NCBI GenBank assembly: GCA_030614305.1
Contig: JAUWKH010000050.1
Location: forward strand, 1 to 9,281
DNA: 9,281 nucleotides
From: Bacteroidota bacterium
GTDB lineage: Bacteria; Bacteroidota; Bacteroidia; Bacteroidales; JADFUO01
Direction: 5' to 3'
Numbering within the stretch: the first letter of the stretch is position 1; the number at the start of each line of letters is the position of its first letter. The translations under genes were made by a program, and so were the position numbers. Below, in pieces: positions 1 through 5,478 of this stretch. The notes under the pieces were generated by a model. It saw only the letters and a list, made by a program, of their open reading frames with translations, was not told the DNA's origin and did not search any database.

Positions 1-339
1 AAACACACCATAATTTGATGAAGAATCTTTCAAAATATCCATTGGTGTTGAGCCGGAAGTATGAACAATTAATTTATCACCAACATTTAATTTTTTTAAA
101 ATATCTTTTAATGCTAAATCAACAACTAATACAAAATAAATGTCGCCCTCCTTATTCAAATTGTTGAGGTTTGAATTATATGATGATTTGACTTTATCAG
201 CAAGAGTTTTAGCTGAATGATCGGTTCTTCCGTATATTTGAATAATATCAAAACCGGCTTTCTTCAATGCCAGGGCAAGGTGAGTAGCTATATTTCCTGC
301 ACCAATAAAAACGATTTTATTAATTTTAAATTCATGCAT
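1..339 (-). CDS. DUF2520 / Rossmann-like NAD(P)-binding protein, N-terminal part (runs off the window)
   Basis: This is a partial gene: 113 codons are present and the reading frame is still open at base 1. It starts at ATG 339; an in-frame TAG lies ten codons upstream and no other ATG is available. Residues 9-21 (IVFIGAGNIATHL) form the glycine-rich beta-alpha-beta turn of a dinucleotide-binding Rossmann fold. A segment near residue 100 (IVHTSGSTPMDIL) matches the HTSGS-P-xxxL signature I associate with the Bacteroidota proteins annotated as Rossmann-like plus DUF2520, which resemble ProC and F420-dependent NADP oxidoreductases. The full protein is normally about 250-260 residues, so the C-terminal DUF2520 half is missing here. 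The substrate is unknown for the family. It lies on the same strand as the sugar transporter, 78 bp downstream of it, but repeats fill that gap, so a shared transcript is uncertain. Confidence 0.8.
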   Translation of the reverse strand, partial: MHEFKINKIVFIGAGNIATHLALALKKAGFDIIQIYGRTDHSAKTLADKVKSSYNSNLNNLNKEGDIYFVLVVDLALKDILKKLNVGDKLIVHTSGSTPMDILKDSSSNYGVF

Positions 340-356
340 CTTACCAATATATGTTT

Positions 357-381
357 CCCATACGGGCTAACTTCGTGTCGC
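357..381 (-). repeat. Half copy of a dispersed hairpin element
   Basis: These 25 bases are the exact reverse complement of 8292-8316. At the other site the sequence is the right half of a hairpin; here only that half is present, directly upstream of the DUF2520 start codon. The minus-strand reading begins gcgacacgaag and ends cccgtatggg. Perfect identity across about 8 kb, outside any gene, points to a dispersed repeat rather than chance. Confidence 0.75.
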
Positions 382-383
382 AG

Positions 384-430
384 GTTTCAAGTTTCAAGTT
401 CATTCAAACGTCAAACGTCAAACATCAAAC
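384..430. repeat. Two short heptad tandem repeats overlapping the transporter stop codon
   Basis: Two copies of GTTTCAA (384-397) are followed by four tandem heptads TCAAACG, TCAAACG, TCAAACA and TCAAAC (404-430). The transporter stop codon (TGA on the minus strand, bases 418-420) lies inside the second array, so the repeat supplies the stop and the last few codons. The tract directly abuts the half hairpin element at 357-381. Confidence 0.7.
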
Positions 431-1863
431 TTTATTCTATACCCTTTCCATCCATAATAAACCAAATACACATAACAGAATATCGGGACAAAAAATGAAT
501 ACTGATAACCATCTAAAGCATCGGCAACTGCTCCTTGTATTAAAGGGATAACAGCACCTCCCAAAATCATCATTACCAGTAAAGATGATCCCTGAGCTGT
601 ATATTTCCGGAGGTCTTTAATGGCAAGTGTGAAAATATTCGACCACATAATCGAATTAAATAATCCTATACCCAATATTGTCCATAAAGCAAATTTTCCA
701 TTTGTAAACAGTGTTGTGGTAAGTAAAACAATTATAACTATTGCAAATACCATTAGGGTTCTTCCGGGCAGAGATCTTCCAAATTTAAATGCTACTAAGT
801 TTAATACAAGGAATATCAGGAAAGGGGCAATATTCATAAATCCGAAAGTAAATCCACTTTCTATATAAACTGCAAAATAAATTATCAAAAACGTAGCTAT
901 TGAAGTGAAAATCATGCCAATAGTTTTTGTGGAATTGCTTTTGTCGCTCAAAGAAATAGCACCTAAAAAACGACCGATCATAGCCCCGCCCCAATAAAAA
1001 GCAAGGTATGATTTTGCCTCCATTTCGGTAAAGCCAACCAATTCGTTCATATAATTGATTAACACACTGCCGATACTTACTTCACCACCGACATACATAA
1101 AAATTGCCACCATACCTAAAACCAAATGCCTGTATTTTAAAGCTCCTGCACCTTTTTCAATGGTTGAGCTGCTTGTAAATTTTGGCAGATGGGTTATTTT
1201 GATTATAACAGCAAGGAGGATAAATATTCCGGCAAATATTAAATAAGGTAATTGAACTCCAAGTGCTGAAATTGCTTCTCCCGAATCTAAGGTTATTGTG
1301 TTTCCCAATTTATCCAGCAGTGGTTTACCCCAGTTTGCGAAATAATGGAAAATCAAATATCCTCCCACAATAGGAGCTATTGTTGTTCCAAAAGAATTAA
1401 ATGCTTGTGATAAATTCAAGCGGCTTGAAGCAGTGTTGGGTTTGCCAAGAAGGGCTACATAAGGATTTGCAGCAATTTGCAATAAGGTAAACCCAAGGGC
1501 TAAAACAAATAAAGCTGCAAGAAAAAGCCCGTAGGATTTAACAGCTGCCGCAGGATAAAATAATATACATCCTAATGCAGACAATAATAAGCCTAAAAGT
1601 ATCCCGTTTTTATATTCGATTTTTGATATAGGATCACCCTTTTTTGATGAGATCCAAAAATAAATTAGCGAGCCTATAAAATACGCTCCGAAAAATGAAA
1701 ACTGTATAAACATTGACTGTGTTCGTGTTAAATCAAACATTTTTTTCAAAAAAGGAATTAAAATGTCATTCATGCAGGTAATAAACCCCCACATGAAAAA
1801 TAATCCCGTTACAACTATCAATGCAGAAGTGTGTTTTTTTTCAGTTTTTGGAAAATTATTCAT
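418..1863 (-). CDS. Sugar:H+ symporter, major facilitator superfamily, FucP/GluP/NagP type
   Basis: A 481-residue inner-membrane permease with about 12 hydrophobic segments and no signal peptide. Residues 22-38 (FFMWGFITCMNDILIPF) carry the N-D-I-L motif in TM1; D33 corresponds to Asp46 of E. coli FucP, needed for proton-coupled fucose transport. Residues 132-158 hold ANPYVALLG and RLNLSQAFNSFG, both hallmarks of this subfamily. The C-terminal half contains GLFNSIMWSNIF and YTAQGSSLLVM, also typical. The FucP position Glu135 appears as Gln129 here, as I recall for GlcNAc- and glucose-type relatives, so fucose is not assured; N-acetylglucosamine, glucose or another hexose are alternatives. It is somewhat longer than E. 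coli FucP (438 aa), partly from a longer central loop. The start at ATG 1863 leaves 60 bp to the divergent mutS2 start. The final codons lie in a heptad repeat. Confidence 0.88.
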   Translation of the reverse strand: MNNFPKTEKKHTSALIVVTGLFFMWGFITCMNDILIPFLKKMFDLTRTQSMFIQFSFFGAYFIGSLIYFWISSKKGDPISKIEYKNGILLGLLLSALGCILFYPAAAVKSYGLFLAALFVLALGFTLLQIAANPYVALLGKPNTASSRLNLSQAFNSFGTTIAPIVGGYLIFHYFANWGKPLLDKLGNTITLDSGEAISALGVQLPYLIFAGIFILLAVIIKITHLPKFTSSSTIEKGAGALKYRHLVLGMVAIFMYVGGEVSIGSVLINYMNELVGFTEMEAKSYLAFYWGGAMIGRFLGAISLSDKSNSTKTIGMIFTSIATFLIIYFAVYIESGFTFGFMNIAPFLIFLVLNLVAFKFGRSLPGRTLMVFAIVIIVLLTTTLFTNGKFALWTILGIGLFNSIMWSNIFTLAIKDLRKYTAQGSSLLVMMILGGAVIPLIQGAVADALDGYQYSFFVPIFCYVYLVYYGWKGYRIKFDV

Positions 1864-1910
1864 TATTTAATAATTAAAAAGTTAGCTAATATAAGAATTA
1901 TTTTTAATTG

Positions 1911-1918
1911 TAAATTTG
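1911..1918 (+). promoter_or_regulatory. Possible Bacteroidota -7 box (TAAATTTG) in front of mutS2
   Basis: TAAATTTG fits the TAnnTTTG -7 consensus of the Bacteroidota primary sigma factor. It ends only 5 bases before ATG 1924, so transcription from it would begin at or just inside the start codon, giving an essentially leaderless mRNA. No clear -33 TTTG is seen at the expected distance. It could be a chance match in A+T-rich DNA. Confidence 0.3.
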
Positions 1919-1923
1919 CAAAC

Positions 1924-4332
1924 ATGATTTATCCCAAAAATTTTGAACAGAAAATCGGGTTTGATATTATCAGGCAAATGCTGAAAAATAATTGCCTGAG
2001 CTCGCTTGGCGAAAAGTTCATTGAAAAAATATATTTTTCATACAATTTTGAACTTATTAAAAAGCTTATTTGTCAGGTTGAGGAATTCAGGCAGATACTT
2101 ATGTTTGAAGACGGATTTCCCATACAGGACTATTATGATATTATTCCGGAATTAAACAGGATAAAAATCAAGGGAACTATCATTGACCTTGAAAAACTTT
2201 TTGATTTAAAATCATCATTAAATACAATATTTCAATGTCTGATGTTTTTTAAAAAAACTGAAAGTGAAAAATATACTCATCTGAAGGAGCTTTCAAAAGA
2301 TGTGATTATTGAAAAACAATTATTGCAGCATATTGACAATATAATTGATGATAAAGGGAAAATAAAAGATAATGCATCACAAAAGCTGAAAGATATTCGG
2401 AATGAACTTATCAGGAAACAGTCTTTTATTGATAAAAAGATCAGTCAGACATTAACTGCTTCCAAAAAAGCCGGCTGGACTTCCGGAGATGTTGAAGCAA
2501 CAGTAAGAAACGGCAGACTTGTAATTCCTGTTTTGGTTGCCAATAAACGAAAAATCAAGGGTTTCATCCACGACGAATCAGCAACAGGACAAACGGTTTT
2601 TATTGAACCGGCAGATATTTTTGATATAAATAATGAAATACGTGAACTTGAATATGCAGAGAAAAGAGAAATTATTAAAATCCTTACTGAATTTACAAAC
2701 TATCTTTACCCACAGATCGAAGATTTAAAAAATGCTTTCAAATATCTTGGATTACTGGATTTTATTCGGGCTAAGGCAAAATTTGCAATCAGCATTGAAG
2801 CTGTAAAACCTGTAATTATTAATGAACCCCTGATTGACTGGAAAAAATCAAGGCATCCGTTGCTTTATTTATCTCATAAAAATCAGAACAAAATAATTGA
2901 ACCTTTAGATATAAAACTGGATAAGAAAAACAGAATTTTAATAATTTCCGGACCAAATGCAGGAGGAAAATCAGTCTGTCTGAAAACTGTCGGATTAATC
3001 CAGTATATGCTACAATCAGGTTTGCTTGTACCTTTGAAAGAAGACTCAGAACTTGGTATATTTAAAAAAATCTTTATAGATATCGGCGATGAACAATCGC
3101 TTGAGAAAGACCTGAGCACTTATACTTCGCATTTATTGAATTTAAAATATTTTGTTTTAAATGCTGATGAGGGATCTCTTATACTGATTGATGAATTCGG
3201 CACAGGAACCGAACCGCAGCTTGGAGGCGCCATTGCTGAAGCTGTTTTAGAAAAAATCAATGAGAAAAAGGCATTTGGAGTCATTACCACTCATTATTCA
3301 AATCTAAAATTATTTGCTGATAAAACCGGCGGAATAATTAATGGTGCTATGCTTTTTGATTCAAAAAATATGCAACCGCTTTATGAGTTAAAAATCGGGA
3401 AACCAGGTAGCTCTTTTGCTTTTGAAATTGCCAGAAAAATTGGTTTTCCTAAAATCATTCTTAAAAATGCAGAAAAAAAAACTGGTAAAAAACAATTGGA
3501 TTTTGACAAACAACTGCAACAACTGGAGCTTGAAAAACGTGAAATTGATAAAAAACAAACCGGATTAAAAGTTGCTGATGAATTTCTTAGCGAAATAATC
3601 AATAAATATGAAAGTCTTGTTGAAAAAATTGAAAGCACAAAAGAAAGTATTATCAGCAGGGCAAAAGAGGAGGCAATGGAAATTCTTGACGGTTCCAATA
3701 AATTAATTGAAAATACAATCAGGGAAATACGGGAAATTCAAGCAGAAAAAGAAAAAACAAAAAAACTCAGAAAAAAGCTAAAGGAACACAAAGAAAAAAT
3801 TATTAGAAAAAAACCTGATGAACAATTAAAACCTTTACTTGAAAAGAAAAAAATTAAAACTGTTTCCAAAGTTGTTGATACTTCTATTAATGTTGGAGAT
3901 TTTGTAAAAATTGCCGATCAGGATACTATTGGCGAAGTAATTGAAATATCAGATGAAGATGTTTTAATTACATTTAATTCAGTAAAATTCAGAACCCCAA
4001 TTAATAAATTAAAAAAAGTATCGGGTAAAGAAAAAGTTAAAGTTTCCCAAAGTTCATACAGCAATATTATTAGTGATAAAATTGCTAATTTTAAATTATC
4101 AATTGATGTCAGGGGGAAAAGGGCCGAAGAAGCAATTTCAATTGTCAGGCAATATGTTGATGAAGCAATTTTACTAAACATGAAGGAAGTTAATATTTTA
4201 CATGGTAAGGGAGATGGTATTTTGCGTGATGTGATCCGTGAATACCTTTCAACAGTTCAGGAAATTAAACAATACAAAGACCAGCATATTGAAAGAGGCG
4301 GTCATGGAATTACGGTTGTAATGTTCAGGTAA
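1924..4332 (+). CDS. mutS2: MutS2 family ATPase with C-terminal Smr nuclease domain
   Basis: An 802-residue protein. MutS2 binds branched DNA and limits recombination, and in some bacteria acts on collided ribosomes; unlike MutS it lacks the N-terminal mismatch-recognition domain. The N-terminal 300 or so residues are the helical core and clamp (including TSGDVEATVRNGRLVIPV and a DESATGQTVFIEP segment typical of MutS2). The ATPase follows: Walker A GPNAGGKS at 343-350, Walker B LIDEFGTGTEP around 421-431, then a TTHY switch. A long charged coiled coil spans about 520-640, and an Smr domain closes the protein, with SIDVRGKR at 726-733 and HGKGDG at 760-765. Length matches the family (about 780-830). 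The frame is open back to an ATG at 1831, but that extension overlaps the divergent transporter and does not look conserved; ATG 1924 gives the normal MIYPKNFEQKIGFD start. The TAA is followed almost at once by hairpin repeats. Confidence 0.95.
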   Translation: MIYPKNFEQKIGFDIIRQMLKNNCLSSLGEKFIEKIYFSYNFELIKKLICQVEEFRQILMFEDGFPIQDYYDIIPELNRIKIKGTIIDLEKLFDLKSSLNTIFQCLMFFKKTESEKYTHLKELSKDVIIEKQLLQHIDNIIDDKGKIKDNASQKLKDIRNELIRKQSFIDKKISQTLTASKKAGWTSGDVEATVRNGRLVIPVLVANKRKIKGFIHDESATGQTVFIEPADIFDINNEIRELEYAEKREIIKILTEFTNYLYPQIEDLKNAFKYLGLLDFIRAKAKFAISIEAVKPVIINEPLIDWKKSRHPLLYLSHKNQNKIIEPLDIKLDKKNRILIISGPNAGGKSVCLKTVGLIQYMLQSGLLVPLKEDSELGIFKKIFIDIGDEQSLEKDLSTYTSHLLNLKYFVLNADEGSLILIDEFGTGTEPQLGGAIAEAVLEKINEKKAFGVITTHYSNLKLFADKTGGIINGAMLFDSKNMQPLYELKIGKPGSSFAFEIARKIGFPKIILKNAEKKTGKKQLDFDKQLQQLELEKREIDKKQTGLKVADEFLSEIINKYESLVEKIESTKESIISRAKEEAMEILDGSNKLIENTIREIREIQAEKEKTKKLRKKLKEHKEKIIRKKPDEQLKPLLEKKKIKTVSKVVDTSINVGDFVKIADQDTIGEVIEISDEDVLITFNSVKFRTPINKLKKVSGKEKVKVSQSSYSNIISDKIANFKLSIDVRGKRAEEAISIVRQYVDEAILLNMKEVNILHGKGDGILRDVIREYLSTVQEIKQYKDQHIERGGHGITVVMFR

Positions 4333-4383
4333 AAAGGGTTGCCAATAAAGGGTTGCCAACCTTTTTTTTTAGGTTGGTAACCC
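4333..4383 (+). repeat. REP-like unit A1: right-type hairpin with degraded left part
   Basis: The intact hairpin is 4350-4383: arms gggttgccaacct and aggttggtaaccc, 13 bp with one G-T pair at position 6, around a T8 loop. In front of it, 4334-4349 (aaaagggttgcca then ataaa) aligns with the 3' arm of a left-type hairpin and the 7-bp linker, so the unit probably lost its left arm against the mutS2 stop codon. The hairpin starts 18 bases after the mutS2 stop and could protect the mRNA end or slow polymerase, but no U tract follows it. Confidence 0.8.
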
Positions 4384-4399
4384 TGATACAATAAATACA

Positions 4400-4480
4400 G
4401 GCTTAGGCTCAATGCGGACTACTTTCAGTCGTAGGGCTAACGCTAAGGTTGAGGTTATGATTGGGGTTGTTTCTTAATTT
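4400..4480. other. Extra segment inside a repeat spacer, with its own imperfect hairpin
   Basis: The spacer between unit A1 and unit A2 is 107 bp (4384-4490), against 25 and 27 bp between corresponding hairpins at 5265-5289 and 6628-6654. Both ends of the spacer still match the short form (ctgataca at 4384-4391, caaacaaacaa at 4481-4491), so roughly 80 bp appear to be inserted. The insert can fold on itself: ctcaa 4408-4412 with ttgag 4449-4453, gcg 4414-4416 with cgc 4441-4443, ctac 4419-4422 with gtag 4431-4434. No reading frame of note is present. It may be a different small repeat nested here. Confidence 0.45.
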
Positions 4481-4524
4481 CAAACAAACAAAGGTTACTA
4501 ACCTAAGAAAAGGTTAGCAACCTT
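4479..4524 (-). terminator. Possible terminator of the RAYT transcript (left hairpin plus T-rich tail)
   Basis: Read on the minus strand, the left hairpin of unit A2 (4491-4524, 14-bp arms, loop of 6, with the odd pair becoming G-U) is followed directly by tgtttgtttgaaatt. A strong stem followed by a moderately U-rich run resembles an intrinsic terminator, and it lies 66 bp beyond the RAYT stop. The tail is interrupted by G, so efficiency is doubtful. Confidence 0.3.
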
Positions 4525-4563
4525 GATAATTGGGTTGCCAACCTTTTCTTAGGTTGGTAACCC
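4491..4563. repeat. REPIN-like unit A2: left hairpin plus right hairpin
   Basis: The left hairpin is 4491-4524 (arms aaggttactaacct and aggttagcaacctt, loop aagaaa). A 7-bp linker gataatt follows, then the right hairpin 4532-4563 (arms gggttgccaacct and aggttggtaaccc, loop tttctt). The left hairpin is nearly the reverse complement of the right one. Hairpin starts are 41 bp apart, as in all other units. After it, 4572-4589 matches the spacer at 5273-5290 in 16 of 18 bases, running up to the RAYT stop codon. Confidence 0.88.
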
Positions 4564-4589
4564 TTAAATATAAGTTTCCAATCAAACAA

Positions 4590-5156
4590 TCAATCTTCTA
4601 AAATACACTTACTTATTTTCATTTCCCCATGAAGATAAGTATGATAATCAATAAACTCTTCTTTACTTCCAAACCATTCAAAAACTTCATTACGCTCTAA
4701 ACTTGTTTGACAATTACTTAGAATAATTTGATACGAGTTGTAAGGATATATTTTGAAATTATCGGATATTGAGTGTTTTTCAGGATTGTAATGAATATAA
4801 AATACAAGTCTTTTTAGATAATCATCATTCGTTATCTTAATTCGTTTGAAAACTTTAGTAAATAAACTTCCTGTCCGGCCTTCTTGCTTGTTGATACTTA
4901 ATGCATATGACTGGAAGAATTTTCTAAACTGGCTGCTTGCATTATCATTAGTGACTTTTACAAGTAAATGAAAGTGATTGGGCAATAAGCAATAGGCATA
5001 AGTTTCAACATGATCAAAAAGATATTCTTTGTATTTTTTTAGAAAATATATATAATTTTCAGGTTTGAAAAAAATATTTTCAAAATTGTTACCTCTGTTA
5101 TAAATATGAAAATATCTATCGGATTCAATTGGAGTTAAAATGAATTTTGATGGCAT
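4590..5156 (-). CDS. REP-associated tyrosine transposase (RAYT), Y1/HUH family
   Basis: A 188-residue single-domain HUH nuclease of the IS200-like Y1 transposase fold. Members cut and join single-stranded DNA at REP hairpins through a 5'-phosphotyrosine link. Residues 15-22 (YFHIYNRG) form the first strand typical of the family. The metal-binding HUH motif is H61-F-H63 inside LLPNHFHLLV (57-66). The nucleophile helix is YIHYNPEKH (120-128), where Y120 is the likely catalytic tyrosine. SLFTKVFKRIKI (97-108) is the usual connecting segment. Length is normal and no frameshift is seen, so the gene looks intact. It starts at ATG 5156, 35 bp from hairpin unit B1, and ends in sequence matching the repeat spacer. 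Hairpin units on both sides lie in the same orientation, which strongly suggests that they are its substrates. RAYTs are normally single-copy domesticated genes rather than self-moving insertion sequences; a solitary IS200-like transposase is the alternative. Confidence 0.88.
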   Translation of the reverse strand: MPSKFILTPIESDRYFHIYNRGNNFENIFFKPENYIYFLKKYKEYLFDHVETYAYCLLPNHFHLLVKVTNDNASSQFRKFFQSYALSINKQEGRTGSLFTKVFKRIKITNDDYLKRLVFYIHYNPEKHSISDNFKIYPYNSYQIILSNCQTSLERNEVFEWFGSKEEFIDYHTYLHGEMKISKCILED

Positions 5157-5175
5157 AGGTTTTTATTATCTAACA

Positions 5176-5183
5176 CAAAGATA
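5176..5183 (-). promoter_or_regulatory. -7 promoter box (TATCTTTG) for the RAYT gene
   Basis: Read on the minus strand, TATCTTTG matches TAnnTTTG exactly and lies 19 bases before the RAYT ATG. The same octamer stands in front of the KAS III gene at 5430-5437. The -33 region would fall inside the left hairpin of unit B1 (5192-5225), and no clear TTTG is found there, so hairpin formation or protein binding could affect this promoter. Confidence 0.45.
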
Positions 5184-5191
5184 TTTAAATA

Positions 5192-5264
5192 AAGGTTACT
5201 AACCTAATAAAAGGTTAGCAACCTTTACAAATGGGTTGCCAACCTTTTTTCAGGTTGGTAACCC
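5192..5264. repeat. REPIN-like unit B1: left hairpin plus right hairpin
   Basis: Left hairpin 5192-5225 (same arms as unit A2, loop aataaa), linker tacaaat, right hairpin 5233-5264 (loop tttttc). It is the first of two tandem units with a 98-bp period that fill most of the 322-bp gene-free stretch 5157-5478. Apart from the repeats and two promoter boxes, that stretch holds only A+T-rich sequence. Confidence 0.88.
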
Positions 5265-5289
5265 TGATACACAAGTTTCCGAACAAACA

Positions 5290-5362
5290 AAGGTTACTAA
5301 CCTAAGAAAAGGTTAGCAACCTTGACAAATGGGTTGCCAACCTTTTTTCAGGTTGGTAACCC
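5290..5362. repeat. REPIN-like unit B2: left hairpin plus right hairpin
   Basis: Left hairpin 5290-5323 (loop aagaaa), linker gacaaat, right hairpin 5331-5362 (loop tttttc). It repeats unit B1 at 98-bp spacing with only a few base differences, those in the hairpins confined to the loop; the intervening spacer is tgatacacaag followed by tttccgaacaaac. The trailing ctgatac after the right hairpin also repeats. Near identity with B1 indicates a recent tandem duplication or homogenisation. Confidence 0.88.
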
Positions 5363-5429
5363 TGATACAAATAATTTATTGCAAATTAAATTACATATTA
5401 TTTTTTTTAATAATATATTAAATAGTTTG

Positions 5430-5437
5430 TATCTTTG
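5430..5437 (+). promoter_or_regulatory. -7 promoter box (TATCTTTG) for the KAS III gene
   Basis: TATCTTTG is an exact match to the Bacteroidota -7 consensus TAnnTTTG, 41 bases before ATG 5479, leaving a leader of about 30-35 bases. The expected -33 region is a T/A-rich tract (about 5400-5415) without a clean TTTG. The octamer is identical to the box before the divergent RAYT gene. Confidence 0.5.
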
Positions 5438-5478
5438 CAATTAGCTTAAATTAATCAAAACACTTATCAATTTACTAA

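Noticed and set aside
217..551. Two small plus-strand open frames over the 340-550 region
   Set aside because: They cross the start of the DUF2520 gene, the repeats and the end of the transporter, have no recognisable domain, and look like antisense shadows.
1831..1923. A 31-residue N-terminal extension of MutS2 from ATG 1831
   Set aside because: It overlaps the start of the divergent transporter gene, is A+T-rich low-complexity sequence, and ATG 1924 gives the normal family N-terminus.
3381..3698. 105-codon minus-strand open frame inside mutS2
   Set aside because: It is Ser/Leu-rich antisense to the MutS2 coiled coil, as expected from Lys/Glu-rich codons on the other strand.
4350..4383. 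Intrinsic terminator of mutS2
   Set aside because: The stem is strong but the downstream sequence is ctgataca without a U tract; the T run is in the loop, so it is listed as a repeat only.
4564..5191. A complete IS200/IS605-type insertion sequence
   Set aside because: There is no tnpB, and the flanking hairpins are multiple short tandem units extending beyond the gene instead of a single left and right end; RAYT fits better.
4350..5362. Repeats resembling a CRISPR array
   Set aside because: The repeated hairpins are 32-34 bp, alternate in orientation and are separated by conserved 7-bp and 25-bp spacers rather than unique spacers of constant length; no cas gene is nearby.
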